A DNA stretch of 64,000 nucleotides, taken from Marispirochaeta sp. (lineage in GTDB: Bacteria; Spirochaetota; Spirochaetia; JC444; Marispirochaetaceae). The first letter of the stretch is position 1; each line of letters opens with the position of its first letter. The position numbers were made by a program, and so were the translations under genes. This document shows, piece by piece, positions 53,117 through 62,413 of the stretch. Location of the stretch: the NCBI RefSeq assembly GCF_963668165.1, contig NZ_OY764214.1, positions 1 to 64,000 of the forward strand, in the 5' to 3' direction. The notes below the pieces were generated by a model. It ran no database searches. It was given only the letters and a program-made list of their open reading frames with translations, and was not told the DNA's origin.

Positions 53117-54087
53117 TCCCCTGTGCCATTATCGGTCTGGGGCGTATTGCTTCCCTGCTGGAAGATGATACCCGGCGCGAGAAGCCTGCGAGTCATGCAG
53201 GAGTAATCAACGCTCATCCTGAGACCTTTATTGCAGCCGGTATGGACACTGATCCTGAACGGCGGGAGCTGTTTCGGCAGCGTTGGGAGGTTCCTGAGGT
53301 TTATGACGATGCAAGGCGCATGCTGGGAGAGGTAAAACCTGAAATTCTGCACATCTGTACTCATGCGGATTCCCATCTTCATTATCTTGAGCTGGCCATT
53401 GAGAACCTGATTCCGGTGGTAGTTCTGGAAAAACCGGTCAGCGATTCCACCCGCAGAGCCCGAAGAATGATAAAGCGCCTGTCCGGAAGCGGGACCAGGG
53501 TCGTCGTAAATCACGAGCGGCGTTATTCAAAAGACTATCTCGCTGCCAGGAAATGCATCAGTTCCCTGCGTTACGGACCGGTACGTTCTGTGAATTCCCG
53601 GCTTTTCATGGGACGAAACAGGCCTATTGAGTCGGTGCTGCTTTATGATGGAACTCATTTATTTGACATTATCTCTTTTTTATTGAAGGAACCCATCCGG
53701 GGGATTCGCCGTCTCCCGGGGATTCCCCGGGACAGCCGCAGTGTTTTTGCCGGCGCCCGCTGCGGGGAGGTTCCCGTTTGCGCTGAGGTGGGAAACGGCC
53801 GGGACCATGTTGTCTTTGAGCTTGAGTTCTCCTTTGAAACCGGACGTCTGAGAATCGGAAACGGAATTTACGAAGAATGGGAAAGCCGTGAGTCTCCGTA
53901 TTACGATGGGATGCGCTCCCTGATTTCTGTAGAAACAGAACCTGCAGGAATAACAGGCTATTTCAGCGGCATGTTCGAAGATGCGGTACGGCTGCTGAAG
54001 GACCCGGATGCGCTGGCTCTTTCTTCCTATGCGGACGGCCTGGAATCCTTGAAGATAGTGGAACAGGTCCGTAGAAAATGCAGATAG
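53113..54087 (+). CDS. Gfo/Idh/MocA-family oxidoreductase
   Basis: A 324-aa protein with an N-terminal Rossmann fold (CAIIGLGRIASLLEDDTRRE) and the conserved EKPVSDSTRRARRMIKR, where Lys helps catalysis. It continues with NHERRYSKDYLAARK, characteristic of a subgroup acting on nucleotide or free sugars. GTG start, translationally coupled to the AI-2E protein. The substrate is unknown. Confidence 0.87.
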   Translation: MIPCAIIGLGRIASLLEDDTRREKPASHAGVINAHPETFIAAGMDTDPERRELFRQRWEVPEVYDDARRMLGEVKPEILHICTHADSHLHYLELAIENLIPVVVLEKPVSDSTRRARRMIKRLSGSGTRVVVNHERRYSKDYLAARKCISSLRYGPVRSVNSRLFMGRNRPIESVLLYDGTHLFDIISFLLKEPIRGIRRLPGIPRDSRSVFAGARCGEVPVCAEVGNGRDHVVFELEFSFETGRLRIGNGIYEEWESRESPYYDGMRSLISVETEPAGITGYFSGMFEDAVRLLKDPDALALSSYADGLESLKIVEQVRRKCR

Positions 54088-54131
54088 GACTGCTTGTCAT
54101 GTTATTGTCCCCGGAGTAGTCTGGTAAAGGT

Positions 54132-55994
54132 ATGGCCGCCTATGATGATATACCTGCCCGCAATTCTCCTGCTCCCTCACTGACGGACTCCATTCTGAGC
54201 AGGGTCAGAGGCGCGGCGAAAAAAGAGCGCTGGGGAAAAACCTTTCTGCAGATTGCCTGGACCGCCGGACCGGTGACCTACCTGGCACTGCAGGGGGGCT
54301 ATTATATGGCATACGGAAAATCGGCTCCCATGCAGGTCTTTTTCTATTTTGCCGGGTACACGGTAATTGCCGCGGTCTTTGCCCTGGCGGTACGCTTTCT
54401 CTACAACATGACCAGGGGCAGTGAAAAGGACGCCGACCACCGCAGTCTGCAGCGGGTGTTTGATTTATTACCTGACCGCATTATCGAAGTTAGGGACCTG
54501 CAGCTCTCCGACCTGGATTTATTTGGCAGAACGGTCCTGGGGGCTAAATATCTGCTTGAAAACCCCAATGCAGGAGCCGAGGCTGTGGCGACGGCCCTGA
54601 TGGATCTTACCGGCGACAAGGAGATCGCTGCCGCGATTCGGGATGTGGAGGTCTACCGCCGCTATGGTCTGATTGTCCGGACACAGGAAAAGAGCACGGT
54701 CCTTAAGGAGTACCTTGAACGGCACCGTGATCTTCTGGCTGCGACCTCGGAGGAGGTTGCCAGACTGGTCTGGCTCAGGGCCGCAGGAATGGGACCCTCC
54801 AGGCGTCTTGGCCGAACCAGAACCAGGGGCTTTATAGGGCGGGTCTTTGCTGCCGCCGAGGCGGATAATCTGAATCTTATGAGCCTGGTTGACGTCGAAG
54901 AGGTTTGCATTCTGGTTTTCGAACTGATCTGCGGCCGGCGTTACCCTTATTTTAAAGTACGGTACTTCGGCGACAGGGCGTATACCGAGGCGGCCCGTCG
55001 TCTCTATCATGCCCGCCGGGAGTATCGCGCTTCCGTCTTTGTGCGCAACAGCCGTATTCGGGTACTGGCGGAACGGCTGTATGCCGCAGAAGATCAGCCG
55101 GGAAAGGAAAGAGGCGAAGGCAGGGCCGAAACAAAGAAGGGCCGAAACGCAATCCGCCGGGTACTGGCTTCTTTTACCCAGATTCGCTCTGCAAGGATAC
55201 TGCAGGAAATGGTCACCGGGGCGATGGCAAACCTGCTTGAAAACTTTAATCCCGACAAGAGCGGAAGAGCAGAAACCCGCCGTATCCGGACCCTTGTGGA
55301 ACTGTATCGGCAGCTGCGCCGCTCGGCCGCACGGGTAGAGAAGAACTACCACGCCTTTAAGATGGCCTGGGAGCGCTACGCCGAGGTCCTTGAAAGCCGC
55401 AGCAGCCAGGTCCCGGTACGCCTTTTGAAGCCCGGGGAATCGGGATGGGGGGTGGGGCTGCAGCTGAAAAGCATTGGCCTGGGTTCCAAGGAGACGCTGC
55501 CGGCGGCGCGGCTTATTGAAGAGCGTCTTGAAGAGTTCAGCCTGGAACATGAAGAAAGCAACATAAAAACCAACGACCAGAAGGAGCTTGCGGTTTCTCT
55601 GCTGCAGATTCTGGACAGGTTTATCCCACTGGGAGAGATACAGGTGCAGCGGGCAATCGAGAGTACAAACTCAGCCTACCTGACAAGCCTGGAGAAGGAT
55701 ATGTCTTACACCGCCAGGGAGTCCTGGGGACTCGCCCTTGTCTCCGGCGTGGACAGCCCCTTACGGGAAGGAATCCATGAGACCCTGCGGGGGCTGATTG
55801 AATTCGACCAGCTGCAGCTCCGGGAGGAGGACATTCCCTACCTGACTGAGCGCTTCAATGCCGATCCCGAGTATGCAAAAGGGCTGCTTTTTGAAGGGCC
55901 TAAGGGATGGACGCCTGTCTTCGATCTGCCTGAACCGGCTCACGTGCCGTCTCTTCCGGATTATCCTTCAAAGGCGGTCCGCAGAAGTTCCTGA
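54132..55994 (+). CDS. hypothetical membrane-anchored protein (620 aa)
   Basis: No family recognised. After about 35 residues there are two close hydrophobic segments (FLQIAWTAGPVTYLALQGGY at about 36-55 and FYFAGYTVIAAVFALAVRFL at about 74-93), which place it in the inner membrane as a hairpin. The remaining 520 residues are charged and mainly helical, with long Arg/Glu-rich stretches (EDQPGKERGEGRAETKKGRN). The frame is intact and codon use is that of the GC-rich chromosome. It is the last gene before the AT-rich island. Confidence 0.75.
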   Translation: MAAYDDIPARNSPAPSLTDSILSRVRGAAKKERWGKTFLQIAWTAGPVTYLALQGGYYMAYGKSAPMQVFFYFAGYTVIAAVFALAVRFLYNMTRGSEKDADHRSLQRVFDLLPDRIIEVRDLQLSDLDLFGRTVLGAKYLLENPNAGAEAVATALMDLTGDKEIAAAIRDVEVYRRYGLIVRTQEKSTVLKEYLERHRDLLAATSEEVARLVWLRAAGMGPSRRLGRTRTRGFIGRVFAAAEADNLNLMSLVDVEEVCILVFELICGRRYPYFKVRYFGDRAYTEAARRLYHARREYRASVFVRNSRIRVLAERLYAAEDQPGKERGEGRAETKKGRNAIRRVLASFTQIRSARILQEMVTGAMANLLENFNPDKSGRAETRRIRTLVELYRQLRRSAARVEKNYHAFKMAWERYAEVLESRSSQVPVRLLKPGESGWGVGLQLKSIGLGSKETLPAARLIEERLEEFSLEHEESNIKTNDQKELAVSLLQILDRFIPLGEIQVQRAIESTNSAYLTSLEKDMSYTARESWGLALVSGVDSPLREGIHETLRGLIEFDQLQLREEDIPYLTERFNADPEYAKGLLFEGPKGWTPVFDLPEPAHVPSLPDYPSKAVRRSS

Positions 55995-56091
55995 GTGTAG
56001 GGATGCCTTGATTATCCCCAATGTTTATCCATTCGACACAGATTTTTCTGTGGAATTTAACCAGTGTTCAAATAGTGATGAGGTTTCTGAT
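55995..56091. other. transition from chromosome to AT-rich island
   Basis: Directly after the 620-aa gene the base composition falls. A small dyad CACAGA-TTTT-TCTGTG lies at 56037-56052. No gene is seen, and no tRNA or attachment-site repeat that would explain integration. Confidence 0.4.
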
Positions 56092-56111
56092 TTTATCATT
56101 GATAAAAATTA

Positions 56112-56170
56112 TTGACATATTAATAATTGTGCTGTAGTATATGTAAAACACTGTTTTAATATATAAAACA
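56112..56170 (+). promoter_or_regulatory. dctP promoter with IclR-type operator (copy A)
   Basis: TTGACA (56112-56117), 17 bases, TAGTAT (56135-56140). Right after it stands the palindrome TAAAACA-C-TGTTTTA (56144-56158) and then a third half-site TAAAACA (56164-56170). The position suits a repressor. The IclR protein at 59.8 kb is the natural candidate. Confidence 0.65.
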
Positions 56171-56309
56171 CATACGAAGTGAGGTGCAAATAGAAAGGCC
56201 ATCCATCTTGTCGTGATGGATAAAGGTTTGGATCGTAACCAGTTCAAAAGACATAAAAATAACTGGAAGATTTTGTGCGACACTAGTATGTGAAGGAGGA
56301 AAGGGACAT

Positions 56310-57353
56310 ATGAAAAAAGGTCCTAAAGCAAATGTAAAAATGATCCTGGTTCTCGTCATGGTGGTGGTATTGGCAGTTAGCTGCAGTAAAAGCAACGACT
56401 CCCCATCTGCTACGGTGACGTCATCGGACGAGTTTAGCAAGAAGTACAACGCGTGGTCTATGGGAACAACCTATGCGACGGGATCTCCGGTAGTGGAATC
56501 AATGCAGTATTTTGCCGATTTGGTGAATGAGAAATCGAACGGGGCGATGACGATCAATGTCTTTCCGGATAGTACGCTTGGAAACGAAGACGATACCTTT
56601 CTATCGGTCTGCTCCGGAGATACAGAGTTTTGTTGTTTCGGTCCCAGTACAATTTATTTGTTTACTCCAGAGTATTCCTTTATCATGGCGCCGTTTCTAA
56701 CGCAAAGCTATGAGCATTATGTCAATATGTATAACAGTAAACTATTTGATCCGGCGAAAAAGATTTGGAGAGAAAAAGGTGTAATCGACCTTGCAACGCA
56801 AGCATACCGAGGTTTTCGGAATATGTCTTCAGACAGAGCAGTGAGAACCCCTGAAGATGTTCAGGGGATGAAGCTTCGGATGAACACCAATGCTGCCTGG
56901 GTTAGGATCTGGAATGGAGTTGGCTGTACAACTATTCCGATTGCGCTTGGTGAGCTTTATACCTCTTTGCAGACAGGAGTTGTCGAGGCATCTGAAGGAC
57001 CGTACGAACAAATTGCGACCTACAAACTGCAGGAAGTACAGAAGTATATTATTGAAACCCAGCATGTCCCTGAGGTATTTGGGTTTTGGATGAATGGAAA
57101 TCTATTTGATTCACTTCCAGAAAATTATCAGAGAGTACTTAAAGAAGCGGCGGCCGAAGGGATTGAATATGGAACGAAGCTTTGTCAGAGCGTTGAAAGT
57201 GATTTCCTGAAGCAGCTGACGGATGCGGGATGTGAGTTTATTAAGCCCGATAAGGAAGCTTTTGTTGAAAAGGCTAAACCGGTTTGGGAAGAAATGTTTA
57301 AGGATACGTGGACTGGAACTACGATGGAAGAGGTCCTCAGCTACGCGAAATAA
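56310..57353 (+). CDS. TRAP transporter substrate-binding lipoprotein (DctP), copy A
   Basis: A 347-aa binding protein of the DctP family. Signal with lipobox LAVSC (Cys25) means it is tethered to a membrane. The carboxylate-clamping Arg lies in VQGMKLRMNTNAAW (about residue 193), preceded by RGFRNMSSDRAVRTPEDV; ELYTSLQTGVVEASEGP is the second family signature. It delivers an organic acid to the DctQM permease that follows in the same operon. The ATG follows AGGAGGAAAGG. The protein is identical to that encoded at 61324. Confidence 0.93.
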   Translation: MKKGPKANVKMILVLVMVVVLAVSCSKSNDSPSATVTSSDEFSKKYNAWSMGTTYATGSPVVESMQYFADLVNEKSNGAMTINVFPDSTLGNEDDTFLSVCSGDTEFCCFGPSTIYLFTPEYSFIMAPFLTQSYEHYVNMYNSKLFDPAKKIWREKGVIDLATQAYRGFRNMSSDRAVRTPEDVQGMKLRMNTNAAWVRIWNGVGCTTIPIALGELYTSLQTGVVEASEGPYEQIATYKLQEVQKYIIETQHVPEVFGFWMNGNLFDSLPENYQRVLKEAAAEGIEYGTKLCQSVESDFLKQLTDAGCEFIKPDKEAFVEKAKPVWEEMFKDTWTGTTMEEVLSYAK

Positions 57354-57399
57354 GGCTTACGGTTCTGTTTGTGCAAACTGATGAGAACCGGAAAGTTTG

Positions 57400-57437
57400 C
57401 CTGCTCTATCGAGCACAAAGTGTTTCGGTAGGGCAGG
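57400..57437 (+). promoter_or_regulatory. hairpin between dctP and dctQ (copy A)
   Basis: CCTGCTCTA pairs with TAGGGCAGG (one G-T pair) around a 20-base loop; a smaller GGTTCT...AGAACC stem precedes it at 57361-57388. Without a T run this is more likely mRNA stabilisation or partial termination that favours the binding protein over the permease. Confidence 0.45.
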
Positions 57438-57462
57438 TTTATAGGGTAAAACGGAGGGTTAA

Positions 57463-58044
57463 GTGGATAGGAGAATGCACATCCTTGCCAAAATAGAAAA
57501 TGTCTTAATCAAGTCTTCAATTTTTTTTATTTGTTTTATTGCATGTATTATCTTCTTCCAGGTCATTATGCGCAGTTTGGGAATATCCGTTTCGTGGACT
57601 GAGGAGATAGCAAGATATAGCTATGTATTATTTGGATTTTTAGCTTGGCCGGTGGCGGCCTATCGCGGATCGGATATTTCCATTACTTTTTTTGTAGATA
57701 AAATACCAACTAAAGTTCGTACGGTTGTAATAGGAGTCTTTCACTGTATTATGGCTGTTTATGCGGGACTATGTTCCTATAGTTTGGTGTTGAACATTGA
57801 TAATGCAAGTAATTTCTCAGCCGCTTCTCTTCCATGGTTACGAATCCGTTGGATTTACGGAATTGTATTTATCGGGCTGGTTATTACTGTCATTGCAAAT
57901 CTTATTCGTTCTTTTTTCCTGTTAACCGGTCAGGTAGAGTTGCAGACTGCTGAAGAAAAAGAACTTATGGAAATCGAGACAAATAAAAAACTGCTTGAAC
58001 TTGAAGAGAAGAGGAACCCCGGCGAGGAGATAGAAAATTTATGA
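57463..58044 (+). CDS. TRAP transporter small permease (DctQ)
   Basis: A 193-aa membrane protein with four hydrophobic segments (IFFICFIACIIFFQVIMRSL, YSYVLFGFLAWPVAAY, VVIGVFHCIMAVYAGL, IYGIVFIGLVITVIANLIRS). The DctQ signature is ISVSWTEEIARYSYVLFGF. The C-terminus is charged and helical. Six bases separate its start from the end of the 1365-bp repeat, and its end overlaps dctM by 4 bases. Confidence 0.9.
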   Translation: MDRRMHILAKIENVLIKSSIFFICFIACIIFFQVIMRSLGISVSWTEEIARYSYVLFGFLAWPVAAYRGSDISITFFVDKIPTKVRTVVIGVFHCIMAVYAGLCSYSLVLNIDNASNFSAASLPWLRIRWIYGIVFIGLVITVIANLIRSFFLLTGQVELQTAEEKELMEIETNKKLLELEEKRNPGEEIENL

Positions 58045-59327
58045 GCGTCGAATGGTCTTTACTGTTACTTGTTGTATTATTCCTTATTGGTATTCCTGTG
58101 ACGTATGCATTGGGGATAACAGCTGTGTTTATCATGGCGATATCTGGTGGTATTAAGTGGTTGACTATCGGACAGCAGATGATGGCGGGGCTCAATAGTT
58201 TTACTATTCTTGCTGTCCCGCTTTTTCTGCTTGCAGGTAAGTTGATGAATTCCTCCGGTGTGACGGAGAGATTGTTTAAGTTTGCCTTAACGATTGTTGG
58301 TTGGCTCCCCGGGGGATTGGGTCATGTAAACGTTGTGGCGAGTATGATTTTTGCGGGTATGTCGGGAACCGCGATCGCAGATGCGAGTGGTCTTGGATTG
58401 ATCGAAATTAAGGCCATGAATGACGCCGGGTATGATAAGGAGTTTTCTTGCGGTGTAACCTGTGCTTCTTCAACAGTTGGTCCCCTCATTCCTCCAAGTA
58501 TGCCATTAGTTGTCTATGGCGTGATTTCTGGTGCTTCCATCGGTGCTCTATTTATTGCAGGGATATTACCTGGCATTCTAATGGGTATAATTATGATGGT
58601 CGTAGTATCGTTTTTCGCAAAGAAAAGAAAATATCCGCGGGAAAAATTTCCAACAGTCCGCGAGACTTTTTCCGCTTTAAAAGGTGGTATTTTTCCTCTT
58701 CTTGCTCCTGTCATTATTCTTCTTGGTATTTACACTGGGGTTTTCACGCCTACGGAATCCGCCTCCATCGTCGTGTTTTATTCTTTATTTTTAGGCATGT
58801 TTGTCTACCGAGAGATTAATTTACAGAAATTAATTATTGTGCTCAAGGAAACTGTGATCGATGCAATAAGCATTTGTATATTAATCTCTTCGGCAACGTT
58901 ATTTGGAAACGTGATTGTCAAGGCTATGATTCCACAGCATATTATGCGTGTAATCATGGAGGGGGTTAGTTCTCCATATATCTTATTGCTTGTACTCAAT
59001 GTATCGTTGCTGATTGTCGGTATGTTCATGGAAACAGTTTCTTCCATTACGATCTTAACTCCGATTATGTTACCACTTGTTGTGGCGATGGGAATCAGTC
59101 CTGTTCATTTTGGTATTATCCTTGTCTTGAATCTTATGATTGGTGTATTGTCTCCACCATTCGGCGTGGTGTTGTTTGCTGTCTCAAGAATAGGTGATAT
59201 TTCCTATACGAGGCTATCAAAAGGATTGATACCATGGTTAGTCGCTTTGATCTTATCATTGGCGTTGATCACTTATATTCCGCAGATTAGTCTTTGGTTG
59301 CCAAAGCTTATGGGACTCACAACATGA
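58041..59327 (+). CDS. TRAP transporter large permease (DctM)
   Basis: A 428-aa membrane protein with about twelve segments and the DctM hallmarks FTILAVPLFLLAGKLMNSSG, AGMSGTAIADASGLG and STVGPLIPPSMPLVVYG, plus MIGVLSPPFGVVLFAVSR near the end. With DctQ it forms the sodium-driven importer for the ligand of DctP. Codon use is AT-rich compared with the first 56 kb. Confidence 0.94.
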   Translation: MSVEWSLLLLVVLFLIGIPVTYALGITAVFIMAISGGIKWLTIGQQMMAGLNSFTILAVPLFLLAGKLMNSSGVTERLFKFALTIVGWLPGGLGHVNVVASMIFAGMSGTAIADASGLGLIEIKAMNDAGYDKEFSCGVTCASSTVGPLIPPSMPLVVYGVISGASIGALFIAGILPGILMGIIMMVVVSFFAKKRKYPREKFPTVRETFSALKGGIFPLLAPVIILLGIYTGVFTPTESASIVVFYSLFLGMFVYREINLQKLIIVLKETVIDAISICILISSATLFGNVIVKAMIPQHIMRVIMEGVSSPYILLLVLNVSLLIVGMFMETVSSITILTPIMLPLVVAMGISPVHFGIILVLNLMIGVLSPPFGVVLFAVSRIGDISYTRLSKGLIPWLVALILSLALITYIPQISLWLPKLMGLTT

Positions 59328-59353
59328 TTGTGATTGGGTGATCCCAGAATTGA

Positions 59354-59685
59354 ACGGAAATTAAGAAGCACGATCTGATTGATATTATCATCCTCACAAT
59401 TTGTGTAGTGATTACCGGGGGCGAAACCTGGGAAGAGATTGAGGGCTATGGCACTACGAGCACGAGTGTCTCAAATTATTATAGCCCCCTTAAAAACGGG
59501 ATTTCGTCGCACGATACGATTCGTCGGTTATTTATACGGCTGAATCCTGATGACCTGCAACGATGCGAAGGATAGCGTTGAGCTTAATGAAGAGGGATAA
59601 AAACTCGAAGAAATCTTTGAGACGCAGACGAAGAATTTGTCATCTGGATGCCTCATACTTAGCACAATTGTTCTTTAGGTTCTGA
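59354..59685 (+). pseudogene. ISAs1-family transposase with internal deletion
   Basis: One frame (59354-59575) reads KKHDLIDIIILTICVVITGG, then ETWEEIEGYG and NGISSHDTIRRLFIRLNPDD, which is the N-terminal part of ISAs1 transposases. At about 59570 it passes in another frame (59572-59685) to IALSLMKRDKNSKKSLRRRR, which is the C-terminal end of the same family. The catalytic middle is missing. GCCCTG at 59732-59737 may be the right end of the element. It fills the gap between dctM and the IclR gene. Confidence 0.78.
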
Positions 59686-59823
59686 TGACGCTATCGACCG
59701 CCGTCTTTCTGGTTGAGTTTATACAGCTTCCGCCCTGATTGTTTTGGTGGCATATGTTGACAGCATCTCTCCTTTATTTATACAATATATCTGACTTTTA
59801 TTCTTGGGGTGTGGTGTATTTGA

Positions 59824-60588
59824 TTGGCAGCTAGCATAAAGAACAAATCGATCTACAAGGCAATGCAGGTTTTGGAGTGTTTTTCAATGAATAAGCCACA
59901 GCTGGGTATTACGGAATTGAGTTCGATGAGTGGCATGACAAAAAGCAATGTTTATAACATAGTCTCTACCTTTAGAGCGTTAGGTTATATTCAAAAGAAT
60001 AGTCAAACTGAGAAATATTATCTCGGACATAAGTTCTTGCAATTTGCTAATCTCGCAGGAGACTTAACTGGATTGTTTTCAAAGATACCGGAGAGTATTA
60101 AGAATGTTGCACAAGAGGCACAGGAGCTATGTTATTTTGCGATAGAGAAAAACAATAAAATCGTTTATATTAATGCTGCCTATCCGCTTGATTCAGCGTT
60201 AAGTTTTCCAAGTATATCCGGATCAGGGGTTACCGCAGATATGCATGTAACGGCTCTTGGGAAGGCTATTCTTGCCTCTCACGGCATTGAATATGTGAAG
60301 GGATACGTCCGTGACAAAGAATTAAGAAAATATACTGAGAACTCGATAACAGATCCAGATGCTTTGCTGGTAGAAATTGAAAAGACGAGGATCCGTGGTT
60401 ATGCTATTGATGATATGGAGCATATTTTTGGCATTAAATGTGTAGCGCGTGCGGTACACGCACCTTCTGGATCTGTTTTGGGAGCTATTAGTATCGCCGG
60501 ACCTTCACTTAGGTTTAACGAGGACAAAATACAACAGTTTGCTCAAATCCTTGAGAAGCATATCAAACAATTAGAGCTTAATTTATAA
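59824..60588 (+). CDS. IclR-family transcriptional regulator
   Basis: A 254-aa regulator. The winged HTH is at about residues 10-60 (AMQVLECFSMNKPQLGITEL, then SSMSGMTKSNVYNIVSTFRA), and the effector domain has HVTALGKAILASHG and RGYAIDDMEHIFGIKCVARA with GAISIAGPSLR, all typical. The start is TTG. It lies between the TRAP permease and the second dctP. The palindromes before dctP and before the dehydrogenase gene are its likely sites, with the transported acid or a product as effector. Confidence 0.9.
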   Translation: MAASIKNKSIYKAMQVLECFSMNKPQLGITELSSMSGMTKSNVYNIVSTFRALGYIQKNSQTEKYYLGHKFLQFANLAGDLTGLFSKIPESIKNVAQEAQELCYFAIEKNNKIVYINAAYPLDSALSFPSISGSGVTADMHVTALGKAILASHGIEYVKGYVRDKELRKYTENSITDPDALLVEIEKTRIRGYAIDDMEHIFGIKCVARAVHAPSGSVLGAISIAGPSLRFNEDKIQQFAQILEKHIKQLELNL

Positions 60589-60751
60589 CGATTTAGCGCA
60601 CAAAATTGCTTCCTGATTATTGATCTGCATCGTCATGTATTGGCTCTTTTGGAGCTTCTTAAGATTGTATTCAAAATACGTGTGCGGTTTCCTTGACATA
60701 GTATGATCGTGATCGATTGTACTTCGTATCTCCTGAAAAATAAATAAAATC

Positions 60752-61000
60752 TCATAGGATAAAGAAATACGGTAGAATTCTTCCAAGGAAGGTGCCCGGA
60801 AATTGCGAAAGAAGGGTAAAAATCCGTGCACTTGAATGGAGGTGATTGTGTAAAAAAACGAGTAATCTATCCAGAGTTCGTGGAATTCTATCTACCGTTT
60901 GGTGGGTTTCTTCAAGCGTATTCTTAATTACAGTCTTGAGCTGAGATTGGACTAAATGCTTATTGATCTGCATAATTTTTCTTGGTGTCTTTGATGCCAT
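60752..61000 (-). pseudogene. remnant of a transposase-like gene (possibly IS256 family)
   Basis: Starts at an ATG with a good AAGGAG site and reads MASKTPRKIMQINKHLVQSQ, LKTVIKNTLEET. That opening resembles the N-terminus of IS256-type transposases (a helix ending in LEETLN). From there on the 50 residues have no resemblance and the frame soon ends. No catalytic part is found in the rest of the 735-base gap between the IclR gene and dctP copy B. Family assignment is tentative. Confidence 0.35.
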
Positions 61001-61066
61001 AAAGGTTCTCCTTAGTTTAATGGTTTTATGGTGAAAACATTCTAGACCATCTGGAGAACCTTTTTT
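61001..61066 (+). repeat. inverted repeat with T run (IS end or terminator)
   Basis: AAAGGTTCTCC (61001-61011) pairs with GGAGAACCTTT (61053-61063) around a 41-base loop that can fold further, and TTTTTT follows on the plus strand. It could be the tip and leader of the degraded transposase gene or a terminator reading rightwards. Confidence 0.4.
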
Positions 61067-61125
61067 ATTTAGAAAATGTACGCAAACGTTCTGAACGTTA
61101 TCGACTTTATCATTGATAAAAATTA

Positions 61126-61184
61126 TTGACATATTAATAATTGTGCTGTAGTATATGTAAAACACTGTTTTAATATATAAAACA
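61126..61184 (+). promoter_or_regulatory. dctP promoter with IclR-type operator (copy B)
   Basis: TTGACA (61126-61131), TAGTAT (61149-61154) and TAAAACA-C-TGTTTTA followed by TAAAACA (61158-61184), identical to copy A and so equally regulated. Confidence 0.65.
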
Positions 61185-61323
61185 CATACGAAGTGAGGTG
61201 CAAATAGAAAGGCCATCCATCTTGTCGTGATGGATAAAGGTTTGGATCGTAACCAGTTCAAAAGACATAAAAATAACTGGAAGATTTTGTGCGACACTAG
61301 TATGTGAAGGAGGAAAGGGACAT

Positions 61324-62367
61324 ATGAAAAAAGGTCCTAAAGCAAATGTAAAAATGATCCTGGTTCTCGTCATGGTGGTGGTATTGGCAGTTAGCTGCAG
61401 TAAAAGCAACGACTCCCCATCTGCTACGGTGACGTCATCGGACGAGTTTAGCAAGAAGTACAACGCGTGGTCTATGGGAACAACCTATGCGACGGGATCT
61501 CCGGTAGTGGAATCAATGCAGTATTTTGCCGATTTGGTGAATGAGAAATCGAACGGGGCGATGACGATCAATGTCTTTCCGGATAGTACGCTTGGAAACG
61601 AAGACGATACCTTTCTATCGGTCTGCTCCGGAGATACAGAGTTTTGTTGTTTCGGTCCCAGTACAATTTATTTGTTTACTCCAGAGTATTCCTTTATCAT
61701 GGCGCCGTTTCTAACGCAAAGCTATGAGCATTATGTCAATATGTATAACAGTAAACTATTTGATCCGGCGAAAAAGATTTGGAGAGAAAAAGGTGTAATC
61801 GACCTTGCAACGCAAGCATACCGAGGTTTTCGGAATATGTCTTCAGACAGAGCAGTGAGAACCCCTGAAGATGTTCAGGGGATGAAGCTTCGGATGAACA
61901 CCAATGCTGCCTGGGTTAGGATCTGGAATGGAGTTGGCTGTACAACTATTCCGATTGCGCTTGGTGAGCTTTATACCTCTTTGCAGACAGGAGTTGTCGA
62001 GGCATCTGAAGGACCGTACGAACAAATTGCGACCTACAAACTGCAGGAAGTACAGAAGTATATTATTGAAACCCAGCATGTCCCTGAGGTATTTGGGTTT
62101 TGGATGAATGGAAATCTATTTGATTCACTTCCAGAAAATTATCAGAGAGTACTTAAAGAAGCGGCGGCCGAAGGGATTGAATATGGAACGAAGCTTTGTC
62201 AGAGCGTTGAAAGTGATTTCCTGAAGCAGCTGACGGATGCGGGATGTGAGTTTATTAAGCCCGATAAGGAAGCTTTTGTTGAAAAGGCTAAACCGGTTTG
62301 GGAAGAAATGTTTAAGGATACGTGGACTGGAACTACGATGGAAGAGGTCCTCAGCTACGCGAAATAA
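61324..62367 (+). CDS. TRAP transporter substrate-binding lipoprotein (DctP), copy B
   Basis: Identical in amino acid sequence to the protein at 56310-57353, with its own promoter, operator and ribosome binding site. It has no permease genes behind it, so it can only work with the DctQM pair of copy A or a distant one. It would double the dose of binding protein. Confidence 0.92.
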   Translation: MKKGPKANVKMILVLVMVVVLAVSCSKSNDSPSATVTSSDEFSKKYNAWSMGTTYATGSPVVESMQYFADLVNEKSNGAMTINVFPDSTLGNEDDTFLSVCSGDTEFCCFGPSTIYLFTPEYSFIMAPFLTQSYEHYVNMYNSKLFDPAKKIWREKGVIDLATQAYRGFRNMSSDRAVRTPEDVQGMKLRMNTNAAWVRIWNGVGCTTIPIALGELYTSLQTGVVEASEGPYEQIATYKLQEVQKYIIETQHVPEVFGFWMNGNLFDSLPENYQRVLKEAAAEGIEYGTKLCQSVESDFLKQLTDAGCEFIKPDKEAFVEKAKPVWEEMFKDTWTGTTMEEVLSYAK

Positions 62368-62413
62368 GGCTTACGGTTCTGTTTGTGCAAACTGATGAGA
62401 ACCGGAAAGTTTG

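Larger units (their letters stand above)
56092..57456 (+). repeat. 1365-bp direct repeat, copy A (promoter, dctP, trailer hairpin)
   Basis: Repeated without visible change at 61106-62470, offset 5014. It runs from TTTATCATTG before the promoter to ACGGAG after the trailer hairpin. Translations agree over the repeat in the frames I compared, so the two are essentially identical and the duplication is recent. No inverted ends mark the unit. Confidence 0.9.

Noticed and set aside
56068-56283. Minus-strand open frames in the dctP leader, repeated at 61.1-61.3 kb and 56.2-56.4 kb
   Set aside because: They are present twice only because the whole segment is duplicated, lie over the promoter and operator, and have no ribosome binding site or family resemblance.
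58514-59047. Long antisense open frames within dctM and other genes
   Set aside because: They mirror strongly coding frames on the other strand and show no start signals or family features.
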